Below, piece after piece: positions 35,050-48,589 of a stretch of DNA of 64,000 bases. The notes under the pieces are model-generated. The model saw nothing but the letters and a program-made list of their open reading frames with translations, had not been told where the DNA came from and made no database searches. The position numbers were made by a program, and so were the translations under genes. Every line of letters begins with the position of its first letter. The first letter of the stretch is position 1. Source of the DNA: Coriaria nepalensis (taxonomy: Eukaryota > Streptophyta > Magnoliopsida > Cucurbitales > Coriariaceae); assembly GCA_027186245.1 (NCBI GenBank), contig CP114499.1, forward strand, positions 4,593,001-4,657,000, given 5' to 3'.

Positions 35050-35790
35050 AGCTACTACACTAATAGTTATTGCCTCAATATTTATCTCTCGATGGTACTC
35101 CATTTTTGGATCCTATACTTTATTGTTCTCTTGTTAGAGCCTTATAATACTTAATCATTTCTCGAGTGGATCTATCTCACTTTGTGAACTCCGCCAGTCA
35201 ATTTCTTCACGCTCCCATTGATGCTCATTTTTAAACGATTAAATGAATTCTTTGTTATGTTAAGGGAACTATCACCTTTGGTCTCTTCTTTATATGTTCC
35301 TCCTCCACAGGTTTGCTAGCTTACTTAGATTCAGATTGAGCCGGCTATATGGAGACTCACTCGTCCACCTCTTGTTATTGCATTTTTCTAAGTGGCAATC
35401 TTGTTTCACATAATGCCAAGTAGCAACAACAGTCTCTCGCTCCATCTATAAATCTGAATATAGCGCACTTGCTCTAGCCGCTGTTGAAGTTATTTGGCTT
35501 CACTACTTGCTTCATGATCTTCATGTTGTCTTCACTCATCGGCCGATTTTACCGTGTGACAATAAAAGCATTGTTTTTCTTATCTCCTATTTCGTCTCTC
35601 ACAAGCATGCCAAATATATTGATCTTGATTATTATTTTATAAGCAAATTTATCGTAACTGGCACTCTTATGACTTAACATATCTCCTCCGATCTTCAAAT
35701 CGCAGACACATTTACCAAAAGTGTCTCTCGATCCCTTTATTTTTTTCTTTCGATCCAAGTTTCGCGTCTCCATTAATCCTACGCTTAGCT
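35050..35790 (+). pseudogene. Copia RT-end/RNase H fragment
   Basis: Conceptual translation with stops gives the end of a copia reverse transcriptase (SLDGTPFLDPILY, VDLSHFVNSASQFLHAP) and RNase H (YLDSD, STSCYCIFLSGNLVSHNAK, VEVIWLHYLLHDLHV, CDNKSIVFLISYFVSHKHAK, LQIADTFTKSVSRSL). No LTRs were recognised around it. Isolated relic. Confidence 0.8.
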
Positions 35791-38700
35791 TGTGTGAGCT
35801 GTGAAGTATACTCCTTAATTTCCTCTAGTTGATATGTACATATCTTTTTATTGATTTGTTTCTTTATTTTCAATCTACTTTATTACAATTTTTTCTTATC
35901 TTATTTGTATTATTCTATATATAACAATCAACATAATTTATTTGATAAAATTTACCAAATCTTTTCACATAAATATTTAGAGTATGTTTGATAACGTTAT
36001 TTAGCAATGATCTTTGTATGTTGAAATGTAAAAATGATTTTGGAGAGGGAACAATATTGTTTGGTAATACTTTTTAACGTCGGACCCCAGAAAAATCGAA
36101 ATTCATAGAAAAAAAGAAGGACAGAAATACAAAAATCAAGAAGTACAATTGGTGGCTTTTTGCATTGAAGAAACGTTTTTTTGCTTTTGATCCATTGTGC
36201 TGTATTATTCACATTTCATATTTTCCGCCCTCCCATTTGATATTTACGCCATACACTCTTCTCCTCTCTTAATCCTCCCGAGCAAACAAACCTTCTCCTG
36301 TCTTTGAATGAGGCGTTTCTCTCTAACCCACTACCCATTATTCCATGTAATCTGCAAATGAGGCATTTCTTTGTTTACTCAGTGGTTTGTTTGACAAAAT
36401 CTGTTTAGTTACATGTTCTTCCTTCTTTGATCTGCAAGATTGTAGTTTATTTCGTTTATTTCAAAATAATGAAATAGATGCAAAATTCAAGGAAGTTATT
36501 AATGGAGGCTGCTATGCTTGAACCTGTAAATTGTCTTTTACTTGCTTTCATTAATGGTTAGATAGTATAGTTCAAACTTGAACCTTATGGATGATTATTT
36601 ATTAAATGACATAAGAATCACATTTCTCAACCGTGCATGCCAAATAAGAATGAAGTTGGGAAATCCAATTTTTGAAGAGATACAACCAAATTAAGATTGA
36701 TTACAAAAAATGTTTGTTAGGCCTTTGATTTTTTATAATTATTATGAAAATTAAATTTATAAATTTAAAATGTAAGAAATGTTACCTAAGATAATGATTT
36801 AAGCACAACATTAACTTCACTAATAATCTATTCCAGCAGCTAATCTTCTTGTTCTTATCGTTTTGTTTATAATTCATTCATTGTTGTTTAGCATGGCACT
36901 TTATATATATATATATATATTCCTTGTATCACATAGTTCTAGGATAGCCTAATAATAAGAAATAAATAAAACAAAAAAGATAAATAAATTTATTTATGAA
37001 GTACATCGGCGATGAGGGAAACCGAGATAGATAAGTGGCGGATGGCAGCTGCCGTAGTGTAGACAAAGCATATAGAAATTTGATTAGAAAATTTAAAAAT
37101 AAAATATTTTAAGGTCAAAATATGAATAAATACTATTAATTGAAAATATTTTTAAAACATGCAATATTTTTTTAATGATATGATATTAAATTTTAACTGC
37201 TACAGTAATATTTGACTGAATTTGTGAATATATTATAATTAAAACTTAAAAATAAATATTTATTATAATTAATTATAATTTAAAATATTAATTATTATAA
37301 TTATAATAAAATTTTGAAAGTTGCTTAAAATTTTTTCAAAAAATTTCCTTGGGTTGGGCCAAAAATATCACAATTAACTCCCCATTTTATGGTGGGGTAC
37401 GTAGGCATAATAATAATGGAGTCATATCAATAGTGCCCCTTTCTTTCTCTCTCGATCCATTCAAAATCATTTTCTTCCCAGTAGTCTTCACTAAGATTCC
37501 ACCATTTGTTTTTTTTTTTATTTTTTATTTTTGGTGTTATATGTAGACTTTGATGCATCATCCTTCAACGTTTTGGAGAGGACGTTTTATTGTTTTGTTT
37601 ATTATTATTATTATTATTATCTTTTTTTGGTAAAATATATTTAATGGAAGGTCGTCGGCTAGTTTTGACTCATTGAGTTGATGGGATCGAAAGATGATGA
37701 AAATCATCAGAAGCATTTGAATTTAAAGAATTGCTTATTATGAATTTATGTGCATAAATGGGTTCAATTTGGTCCACTTTCGATGAAAACTAGTAAACTA
37801 GTCTACTTCAAATCTTGAAGGCATCTGGCAACTTCGAGACGCAAGCCCTGGTCTTTTGCCCTAATCATCCCACTTTTGACATAAAATATACGTAAATGGG
37901 GGCCATTTGACCTCTCAGTGAAATGACCAAGAAATGTAGGATTGATGCAATCATGCCTTTCTTCTTATTAATCGTGTTAGTATATATAACTCTATGTTTT
38001 AAATTTAAAAAATTTCGAAAACAAAATATAAGTATAATAGATTGATTTATTTTAACTATATAATATTAATAATTAATATAACAAAACATAACAACGTGAA
38101 ACTAGTATATTTAATTGAGATTGGATGAATATATATGGTAAGAGATTTGAGGACTCCTCTTTCCCCTTAGGCAGAGATGATGGTTGGGAGTGGTTTAGAA
38201 CCAAGGATTTTGAGAGAGGTGGGATATAAATTTAGTTTTTCTACATTTAAAGGATTCAAATGTAATAAATCAAAAGTTTCGTCTGCGCCCAAACTCAAAC
38301 TTAAATCTGAAATCGTGTTGCTACTGTAAAACCTAATTTTTATGCCCTAATAATTAAACCAGAGGAGATCTATCTATATACGGGGTTGTTTCTCGGTTTG
38401 AAAACTGCGAAGGTGAAGCAATCAATCCTGCGACCAGGAAGACGGAAGAGAAAGTGGTGGATTCTGTCGTCGTCACTGAAATCGCTTAGGGACAGTAGAA
38501 GAGTAGAAGATATTGGACATTTAGACTCTTTTTGAGAAGCCTTGGAGTGAGAATTTGGTAAGGGAAGAGAAAGTGGGAGTGAGAAAGAGTGCATTTTTCT
38601 GTGTAAGTGACCAATAATTGTCTTCATATTCTGATTTTTTTAAGTCTGATAAAATCACAGTACTCGGTCTTCTATTGAATACGAAATTCATTTGTTCAAT

Positions 38701-39534
38701 CTTCTTTATCACACTTTGCTGTACTATATATCTCCAACTTTGTTTCCAAGTAATCTAATTTGGGTCTTCCATGGAATTGGGTCTGTTGTCTTTAATCTAC
38801 TCTGTCGAGCCACAGTAGCTTGCAACGACACCTGTTTTTCAGTATACATTTCACAACTGGATTTCTCTCCTAGTCAGAATAAGCAAAAGATCAATCTAAT
38901 TTTCGTATTGAGGTCCTTTTAGTTCTCAAGCAAGATTCATTTTTTGGACAAGGGATTCAATGTTCATGGGTCGTATTTCATTTAGAGGCTTCTGTGTTCG
39001 TAATTTGTATGAATTTTGTCATACATCTTCTGATTATATGAAGATCTTGGCTTTGATATCCCTCTTGCATACTTTTTTAGACTGTTCCATAAAATCATAC
39101 ATTTAATTTTCTCTACCTTGTGTTAGCTAAGATTTTGTGGGGCACACAGGTGCTGGAGGTTGGGGCGTTGGGCACATTCCATCTGTGTGATGGAAGCCAT
39201 CTAAAAGCACAACATGGCCAATGGCGACAACGTTGGACCTTTACTCTTGAAGAAGCAGTGAAAACAATTTATTTCTCATTACTTTTGTCTTGACATTTGA
39301 CAACTCTATTGCCGTGTTAAAACTTCCAAACTCTTCTTTGTCAAATTCTCTAAATATGTACTTGTAACTCACTCTTTCTTGGTTTATTAGTTATTATTAT
39401 CTCTAATGGAGTCGTGGCTGCAAAAATTGTATAAAAATAATTAAAAATCAATTACCAAGCTCTTTGTATTTGTAAAAACATCAATAGAACTTGTACGATG
39501 ATATAATAATGCTCGTAAGATCATATTATTTATT
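35791..39534. other. Long AT-rich intergenic region
   Basis: No confident gene. Microsatellites (TA)n at about 36901-36920 and (ATT)n near 37602-37620. The segment 38380-39300 is less AT-rich and could be a non-coding transcript or worn gene, but no protein signature was found. Confidence 0.4.
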
Positions 39535-40970
39535 CGCTTGATGAAACATGTTTTATCTTCTCCTTCCTTCATGTTTTTATCATATGTTATACAAAGTTTT
39601 CGCTCCTCTAACTCATCTTTTCGAAAAATATTTCTTTACAATTTCATATATATTCCTTTTATTAAAAATTTTAAATATGTGACAACACAAAATTCTCCTC
39701 ATCTCAAACAATCTATGAGAGCATATAACTACATCCCTTGGTCGTTCGTACTTTGACTTCCTTATTCTTCGGATTTAGTGAAGTCACAATAAAGCAATTC
39801 TCATGTTTCCCATATTGGCACTTCAATGCCCCAAATGCCTTCTTAAATTCTACCTGAATTAGTGAAATTTTTTTTGGAGTATATAAATCTTATAAGCCTG
39901 TTTTAGTAATGGGGATTCATCCATTGCCAAATCTGGTATCTTCTGTCTTGCATTAAAATTTGATGTTAGCTCATTCCTTCGTTTGTCGGCAATTATAGAA
40001 TCAAACTACTCAAAAAGTCGACCACATTAAAGTCATAATGAAGATGTTCTTTTATGTCACTATTTAAGATTTATGCTAATTGAGTGGTCCTTAGGACCAA
40101 AGTGAATGTATTTTTTATAAAACATAAATCCATTTCATTCTCATTATGTATGTATTGATAATCCAATTATTATCCTTCACACTACAATCTTCCACCATTT
40201 TCTTCCAAATTACTTCAAATTTAATCTCATCTTAGATATAGAGCACACACTGGAAAAAAAGACCTTGAAAGATTTTGTCATCTTTCATGTAATTTCACAT
40301 ATGCTTCTTTGCATTTCAAGAGAGCTGCTAAGCACATAATTCATGATATGATTCAGGTAACACTTAACCTATAACATTTAGCATCGGAGGATATTGGTCT
40401 ATGAATAGTGTTTGTGGCTTTTTATCTTTGTGCGTCTCAAAAAATGTTTTTAAGATCTAAACAAATAAATGTATTGTCTCATCATAAATCTTTAAAGTAT
40501 CATCTGTGTTAAAACCTATATTTTTTTGCATTACTCAATCCCGCAACATGTTCTATTCCAATTGTACTTTTCTGAACATCCGACATTTTTCTAATTACTT
40601 CCAATACATAACGAGTCTTACGAGGTTTAAGTTTCTGATTATGTTTACTCTAAAAATTTTTTATCACAAAAGTATCATTCTCTATTAAAAAATAAATTAA
40701 CCATTACCTTATAATTCGTCCTTACTTCCGCTCGATATTTGTTATGAATTCTTTGTGTGTCGTTCCCTCGAACCTCGGACTTTGAGAAACTATACACCAT
40801 AGTTGTGATTGCTTTATCTTCTTATTCATATTATGCATCTCTTTTCTAACGTTAAATCTCATTTGCATCCCATAATTTATTCAAAAATTATGAGTATCAT
40901 CGAAATATCATATCCACAGAAAGAGTCTAATCTTATCGGTCACCAATCATTAAACTATTATTTTCTTCCA
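39535..40970 (-). pseudogene. FAR1/FHY3-related (FRS) pseudogene
   Basis: FAR1-related proteins are domesticated MULE transposases acting as plant transcription factors. Read on the minus strand with several stops and shifts, the family order is recognisable: FAR1 DNA-binding domain (40700-40960: YGMQMRFNVRKEMHNMNKK, then IHNKYRAEVRTN); the His-containing linker with LKPRKTRYVLEVIRKMSD (40580-40640); the end of the MULE domain (40377-40440: ETHKDKKPQTLFIDQYPPM); the following helix region (WKKMVEDCSVKDNNWI, near 40150-40205); and the C-terminal part (FGALKCQYGKHENCFIV, near 39790-39845). Most of the central MULE domain between the linker and KPQTLF is missing. A broken MULE transposon copy is the alternative; the preserved FAR1-to-SWIM-side order favours an FRS gene relic. 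Confidence 0.7.
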
Positions 40971-43832
40971 TAGCAACTGCTTGAGTAGGAGAAATTACGA
41001 AGTCAAACAACTTGCTACTAATAGACATAAAGAAATTAAATCATAACATATGTCAAAATTTTGGATGTATTTCTTATCTAGATGATTGACCTTGAAATAA
41101 TTCAATTAGGTCAAAATACTGTAAGCCAAACAAGTCTCTATTTTTTCTGTGCTCTGTACTTTTTATTTTTCCCTAACAATGAAAGTGGGTGTGTCTTTAC
41201 ATGATAGAGGATGGTGAGGTCAAGAATGTTGGAAGTATTGTCAAGTAGGTTTAGTTTTCTCATCTTATTATTTTTCTGGACTTTCTTCTAGACCTTTTTC
41301 TTTGTCTGGGAGAGAGCTAGTAGTGACATCATTTCTCACTCGCTACTGCAAGGAGAGATCCTTCTTCTCGGCTGGAAATTTCTACTGGTTTTTGAAAAAT
41401 AATTAGGGTAAAAAGATGGGGAAGATGAAAAGGTGAGATACGTAAATGAGAGGTTAAAGATGAAAGTTTGTTTTATTATTTATAAGTCCTTGAAGTTTTT
41501 AAAAATTAAAACCTTACTCCATTTATATCAGACATCTAGGAAAAGGTCACAGCATATTACTTATCAACCAACACCCGACAACTAATTAATACGGGATGTC
41601 TGTCAGATATCTGTAAATAAATAATTAGCATTATTACTTTGCAAGTCATTAAGCAAACTGACAAAGAGTACATTACGTTTTTTTTCTTCTGGCCAATTGA
41701 TAAGCATGATGTTGACTAATTAGTTGTTGTTGTAGTACTACTTCACATTATTTCAGGATAATTAAAAAAAACATAAGCAGCACTGCTTAATCACATGATT
41801 CTCTTATTATATTCGTAATTAATGCTAATTACGTAGTTAATTAATTGACGTGCAGTAGTTACCTAGGTACTTAGCCAGCCAGAGGTGCCATGCTTCCAAA
41901 CAGTTAAAGCAAGTATATAGCTACTAAACACGACAACATGCAGTAGCTATATTTATAATTGTTAATAATCATTCGTCGATAATATTTATCAATTTCTTAA
42001 GTTAAATAGTTAACACGAAATCAAATTGTAATTTTTTTTTGTAGGAATAATAGACATTGCAGTCAGCAGAGCAGGTGGGTAAAAAAAACAAAATAAAAGG
42101 AGGGGGGGGGGGGTTTAAACGATTAAAACATGATATGACGAGACGTGACAGAGGGGGTGATGTGGACAGTTTGGAGGTAACATATCATAGAAAGTATCAT
42201 CACGTACACTGACTGGACTGACACTGATCCTTGATCTCTCCCCTTTACCCTCTCCCCTATCCTCATCCTGTCAAGAACGAACAGGCTAGCATGATTATCA
42301 ACGAAAGATGAGTACTGATTTGATTCGAGTCTTCTCTTTTACTAGCAAGTAACAAGTCTTATAAATCCGACCCCCACCTGCTGCTCATCTATTAATTAGA
42401 TGGTGTATTGGATATGTTATATATATATATATATAAGCACTGAATCCCACGTGGCTGGGGAGGTAGCTATATGTATGCCTCCTGACCACTCACTTTGTCT
42501 ATATCTCCTGTCATGTGGCTCGATCGACCGACGATTACATTCAAATGATGAGAGAGAGAGCTAAGAGATGTGGTGAAGACGTACGTCAGTGATCATCACA
42601 CTACATGCATATGTATATATGTATGTCATACATTCAACATACATGTCTAGCTAACGTCTGATCTTTTCATTTCATAGGTAGGTAGGTATAGTCTGAATCC
42701 GTTCTCTTTCATTCCTTTTGCCTTCAATCAATTTCTTTCTTCTCTCTCGAACTCAATCTGAACGTGACGATATCAGATATCACATCTGATCTATAACCTG
42801 AATTACTGGATCGGATCATATATCCAACTCAATCGTCAACCATCACATAAAGCCAGAAGATTACATACAAGACAGTATTTTTTTATTTATGTTTTTAATT
42901 TAAAATTTTTGTTTTCCCGTTTTGGGAAAAGTGAATGGTTTCATGATTAGTGGGTTGAAACATTATATTATAGCTAAATAATATAATTTATGAAGAGCAT
43001 GTGAGAGTGTCTACAAATGGAAAGGGTCAATCCTCGAGACATACTCCACTTGCCATTATCAGCAAGCATGTTCGGAAGGTATACACCACATAATTAGTTA
43101 ATTAAATAATTCATTAATTAATATAAAGAGGAAAAATAAAATAAAATTAAGAATCAAAGAACGTGACTTTTTTATAAAGTGAGAGATGTAGGGCTCTACT
43201 CTATAAAGTGTGTTTATTATGTACAAGTTAAGAGTAACGTTCAAAAAGCCCAAATCTACACTTTCCGTTCCAGAATTTTAGTTCATGAATCTGTGCCGTG
43301 CCATACAATTTTACAAACAAAAAAGATTTAATCTATAAAAAAATCCCACTCTTAGAATGGTAAAAGTCAACGATAATTTGTAAATGCGTGTGGTTGGGGT
43401 GAAAGGGGGTTAAGGAGTTAAGGGGGGAACAAAGCGTGTGGCTTGTCTTGTCTTTATCAACCCCTTCCTTTTAGTGAGCCAGCCCATTGGAGATCGCACT
43501 CTCTTTTTTCATGATCCCTTTCTGAAGTCAAAACCTTTACCTGCTTTGTTTTTACCCGTCGGCCTAAAAAGCTATCGATGCTGACAAACTGGATCTTGCC
43601 TGTTGCTGCAATTAAGCTAACCCCTCATCCTCGGCCCAAAATTTTTCTGACCAGCCCTAGCCCGGCCCAATAATTTTAGTCATTAATTTCAGAGAAAAAA
43701 GAAGAAATAAGTGCAGGAAGAAATGGAACTCTCGTTAAACTGTTCGGTAATCTATCTTTAAAACATGTATACAGAATACATCATTCTTCAGGTATTGAAT
43801 AACTTGTGAACTACTAACAACCATATAACAAC
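40971..43832. other. AT-rich intergenic region
   Basis: No coding remnant identified. Contains a 12-base G run (42102-42113), (TA)n at 42418-42434 and a GA repeat near 42551-42560. Confidence 0.4.
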
Positions 43833-46800
43833 TTAGACGATTGCCCAGAACTTCTTTCTACATATCAATACAGTTTCCATCTTCTTTTCTTTATTTTCCA
43901 GCGAATGGGATTCGACATCCCACAAAAATTTCGGACCCATTCCTCGTATTCTTGATGTAATAGATTCATCATCTCTTATGATAATCACCCCCTGCAAAAT
44001 AATTAACCATCATAGAGTCAGTATTTTCCATGCCAATTTTGGGAGCACAGGTGAGAAAATCAAGAACACGAAAAATGTCATTCTTTTTCTAAACAGAAAA
44101 TTTCTGATCAAAATTCTACAGTATCATTCACATAAACATATATCATCTTTCCAACAGTTGGGACTTTTCCAATGCATACAAAGAATAAATAATGTTTTGA
44201 TCCATAAAAATTACCTCAGGTCGAATCATTCGGTCCATCTCCAGCATGATATCCTCTAGCAAACACCCTTCTTGGCCACTGTTATATTGAGAGAAGAGAT
44301 GGTCTGCATGCAACAGATCATATGTGCGTGGATATGTTGAGAACGGTTCGCACCTAGAGTTAAGACAAGATAAGATGAGATTATTGGGCCAGTAGTGCAC
44401 ATTAGGTAAATTAGGACAAATGGGCGATATATTACCAATCATGAAAGGCACCAACTAGACCCCTGTCATATATACCAGATAAGGTATTCTTCGTGTTTGA
44501 TGGAACTACATTCATCACCCAAACAGGAAAGGTACTCAAAGCTGTAGCAAATCCACCATACAAAGCATTCATGTCCATGACATTTCGTACTTCTGTTCCA
44601 GTATTGTTCATTAAATACCAGTAACGATCAACTTGACCTTTCCAATATATAGTATCAGAATTAAATTCCTCTTCACTAACACCTGTTGATAAACAATGAA
44701 TAATTTCATTAGCTTATCAGAATGTGTGTATCACCACATGATGAGCTAAAAAAGAAAAAATAAAATATCCTGCAAAGTAGATGTCTTAAGGAAAAAGAAT
44801 GAGCATACCTATCCTACTGAGACTCCCCGAAAAAACAGAAAGACGCTCAGGTCTTGGAGGGAGCCTCTGAGAATCTATTTGTGGATTTCTTACATGGACA
44901 CAATTTCTGAGAGGCGTATTCCATGATGCTTTTGAATCATCCACTGAATCACATAGATTCAAAAGGTTTTGCTCTGCATTTTTCCGGAGACATGACTGGT
45001 CATCTTGTTTAATCCAGATTGCTGTCTGAACTTTCCGAGCAATTAGTTTCCAGCACATTGCTGTTGTCAGATTTACCAACTTATCCCATATCATTGGATA
45101 GTTTTTATCCTTTCTATAAGCAGGTGGGGCGGAATAGACAAAGTAACTATTGGCTCGCAATAGTCTATCGACTTCTTTCAGTAAAATACCATCTGCAACA
45201 ATAAATTAAGGTATATTAATACACAAATGTGAAGAGCTCATTTGGGGTAGAGTTTGGGAAAAATGGACTTTAAGAACTGTGAGGTAAACTGGATTTGTAT
45301 GTGGATCAGCATGTGCAACAAACTAGAATTTTGCAGACCCAAATGGATTTACAGTCAAACAGGAGTTTTAAACTCTCAGCCAAGTGAAACCATAATTAAT
45401 TAAAAAAATACCATTTTCATGCCAGTCGACACGACATCTCGAGCAATGAACCATCTCAAAAGAACTAGAGGGATAGGGAAGTTGTTTTGTGGCTATAGCA
45501 GCAATCATTGCACCAATCCCCCTCTCAAGAGCAAATTGAATCTGGTTTTCATGACCATCTTTAGGAGCAAAGGACATTGTTTGTATATCCAAAGGAAGAA
45601 GATAAGCTGAGAAGCTGGCAACCCCACAACCAACATCCAGGACTTGAAATACCCCTGCAGAACATAGATCTCCAATCTCATTTGTAGTCATATTCCCCAA
45701 TCTGCATTTGTGTAACAAACTCTGAAAATAAACCCATATGAAAGAAAAATTCCAGCATACTCAGATATAATGAAAGTACAAACAATCCAATTTAAATATC
45801 ACTTCTCCTATTATACCATTCATCGAATTTTGGTCTTGAAAAATGGTTACCTTTGGATATACTCCGATGCGCCATGTTTGAAATGAGTACCACCTCCTGG
45901 AAACTGCCATAGTTGACCCATCTCATGCACCCAATTTTGACCTCCTTTAACTTCAGCAAGATGGCTATGATTTACATTGCTGCGCCAAACAAAATCCCTA
46001 CTGGTTGGCCATCTTATTGGCACCTTATAGTCTTTAGGTGGTGGAACCAAGCAAAATATGCGCTTTTCAAGTGGAGGGCAGAGCCTTTCATATTCTTCCC
46101 TTCTAGAAACATCCAATTTTGGTAGCAATTCTTTTATATAAGAAACATCATGACAAGGAATATACTCATTGAAACTCAATGGGCACACATCCATACCAGT
46201 CTCGGGAATCGAAAGTGGGGATTTCCGATAAGTTAGACCAATTTTATTGGTAAATGTGGGTGTGCCTGCAATGAAAATTCAATGAGATTCAATATAAACA
46301 AAATAGAGTCCGCAGCTAAACGTCAGTTCATACTTCAGATTTCCAGAAAGTATTAGTCAGCCAAGAGTTTCAATATAAACTAAGGGGAAAAAAATTGCCA
46401 TTGCACGCTGAAAAGAATCCCGCTGTTTACAAACTGAATTCAATCATTAAGAAAGGAATTTCCCTAACAACTCTAATCATTAGAAATGAATAATTTAAAA
46501 CAGTTAAAAATCAGAAACTCTAATAAGAGTTGAGTAACAGCTCGAAAAAGATATGATCTCGCAATTTTTTCTTTATCAATTTTTTTTCATAAAGAAATGA
46601 TTTCGTGAGCTGAACTTGTAGACGAATCGAAAAGCAAAAGAGAATGAAGGGGAGAAAGCGCACCGAGTGATGAAGAAGAAGAAGAAGAAGAATATGAAGA
46701 ATCAGGGAGCTGGGAAACATAAATGGGGGCGTTGTTGCCGAAGAGAGTGCCGACATAGAAAGATCCGACCATGAGCAGCAAAGCCGTTAGTATCATCTGG

Positions 46801-46835
46801 CCCGACTTCAAATCGAAAGCCAAACCTAGCCCCAT
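43833..46835 (-). CDS. PMT6/7: Probable methyltransferase, PMT6/PMT7 type
   Basis: Member of the plant putative methyltransferase (DUF248) family of Golgi type II membrane proteins, thought to methyl-esterify wall polysaccharides such as homogalacturonan; the substrate of this member is not established. Seven exons: 46664-46835, 45851-46265, 45412-45701, 44809-45192, 44436-44682, 44215-44353 and 43833-43991; all GT-AG, closing to 601 residues. A membrane anchor lies at about 14-33 ([18 protein letters not shown]), then a Ser run. The conserved blocks follow: [32 protein letters not shown], the SAM site [66 protein letters not shown] and a C-terminal [12 protein letters not shown]. The start is the ATG at 46835; an in-frame TTG upstream is not used. 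PMT6 and PMT7 cannot be separated here. Confidence 0.93.
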
Positions 46836-47599
46836 TGTCGTCCCCTTCTTCACTCCTCTTCGCTCCAACCACCACTACAACAAGCTTCGATCTCGGATAA
46901 TTTCCATCTAATTCTTTCACAAACCACAGGACGCGAATCCGCTCAGGAGTCGGATAAATCTCCTGAATGCAGATAAACAAGAGTTACGAGAAGAAGATTG
47001 AAGATGGAGAAGCTCACTAGCCGATTGTTTCGAGGCGAAATCCTGCTTCTTCTTCTAATTATTCTTTATTTGTTTATTTATTTTGTTAGTATAATTAAAA
47101 TACATACTGCTTCTGCGTGTGACAGCGACACCTAGGCGGTGATAAAAAATAAACAAATTAATTTCATATTATATAGTTTTTGCATATCATCTCGTATACA
47201 CTATTAATGTTTATTTTTTTAATTTAAAATTTATAAATAATAAATAAATTGTTTTTATTATTATAACACCATCACGATTATTATTATTTAATGAGAAATT
47301 AATGATCCATTATTGATAAGTAATTATTTTTTATTAAATATATTAATATAATATTTTATTTTTAGCTTGAAGAAGTATATTGATCGTAAATTTTACTTAA
47401 CTGTTCCAACTAAATTATACCGTATATTTTCCCATCATTGATCAAGAGCATGTAGACACAACGCTTCTTGAGGCACAAGAAACTCCTTCTTAATTGACAA
47501 GAAACAGCAGAAAATCAACATTATTGTATTACTTAATCCAGATGAGCCAATAAGTTGTAAATCTCAACAACTTTAAAATGTGAATCTGATCTATCACCA
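46836..47599. other. PMT6/7 promoter side and AT-rich spacer
   Basis: Holds the 5' leader of the methyltransferase gene (46836-47000) and AT-rich spacer. No gene. Confidence 0.45.
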
Positions 47600-48090
47600 G
47601 AAACAAACCCATGAATCCTTTGATCCACCTGAATGCAGCTCCAACTTGGTTTCTTCTTCATCTCCTTCTCATTCATAATCCTTCTCACTTCATCACCTCC
47701 ATCCCACTTGCCAACATAGCCTTAACATTTACTCAACAAAGTATAATAACCAACATTATCCGGTTCCAAATCCAGAAGCCTTTTCGCTGCAAATTCTCCA
47801 ATTCTTTCCTCCCCATGAAACCTAGACGCCCAGCTATCCGGAAATGTAAAACCATCATAATCAACACCTAGATCTCCCTTCTTTCTATAGAATGAAAAAT
47901 CCAATACAAACAAACTCAATGCGACTGGATAATCAAATTGAAAACCAAAACAGTGGTGTCAAGGTTGCCAAAACGTGCGTACAAGTTCATCAGCTTGGGA
48001 GCTATGGATGCAGGATTCGACCCAGTTGATACAACAAGAGAAGCATGCATTTTTCCTCAACGTTGGGAGATTCTTGCACGAAGTTAGAAA
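47600..48090 (-). pseudogene. PPR protein pseudogene (C-terminal part)
   Basis: Minus-strand conceptual translation, in two frames with stops, gives pentatricopeptide pieces. IAPKLMNLYARFGNLDTTVL lies at the upstream end (near 47990-48030), then YDGFTFPDSW, then the E-type motif segment IGEFAAKRLLDLEPDNVGYY with TLLSK (47722-47800), and MKKKPSWSCIQV at the downstream end. This order (PPR repeat, E motif, KKxPGxSWI-like end) is that of plant PLS-class RNA-editing factors. Only about 160 codons survive and the repeats between are deleted. Confidence 0.75.
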
Positions 48091-48589
48091 CAGTAGTAGG
48101 AGATATAGAGGGCGAATGAGAGTTTATCGAAGTGGGTTTTTCTCAGGTGACGGAAGAGAAAAAGAAAAGCAAGTTTTGAGGAAGACGGGGAGAAGAGGAA
48201 GCGTAGAAAGGCATACTCAACCTCAAAAGGGGATGAAATGAAACGAAGCAAATACCCTTTTTCTGCCGTCTTCTCTGGCCGTTGTCCGTTGAGGATCTGA
48301 ATATAAATTGCTAAATTATAACTTGAGTAAATTAAACTCAACTCCCCAGAAGTTTTTATTAATTAGACTTACCCCCTTTACATTTTAAATCTTCTTCATA
48401 CACTCCTTATATTTTCACCCCTTATTTCTTATTTTACATTAATTAATAAGGTAAGGCATTTGAGAATCACAGTATCACACCTTCGCTACATTGCATATGA
48501 AGAAGACTCGACAACATTTCTATACCAATAAATAGTGACTATTGATGCTGTAATTCTCCATTTTACAAATGACCAATAATTTTCAAACA
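48091..48589. other. Spacer between PPR relic and nMAT3 3' end
   Basis: AT-rich in its right half; contains the maturase 3' UTR. Nothing else recognised. Confidence 0.45.

Noticed and set aside
38380..39300. Possible gene with exon-like GC rise
   Set aside because: No frame longer than about 85 codons shows a family signature and no consistent splice chain could be built.
46836..46868. Eleven extra codons before the PMT6/7 ATG
   Set aside because: They begin with TTG; the ATG at 46835 is preferred.
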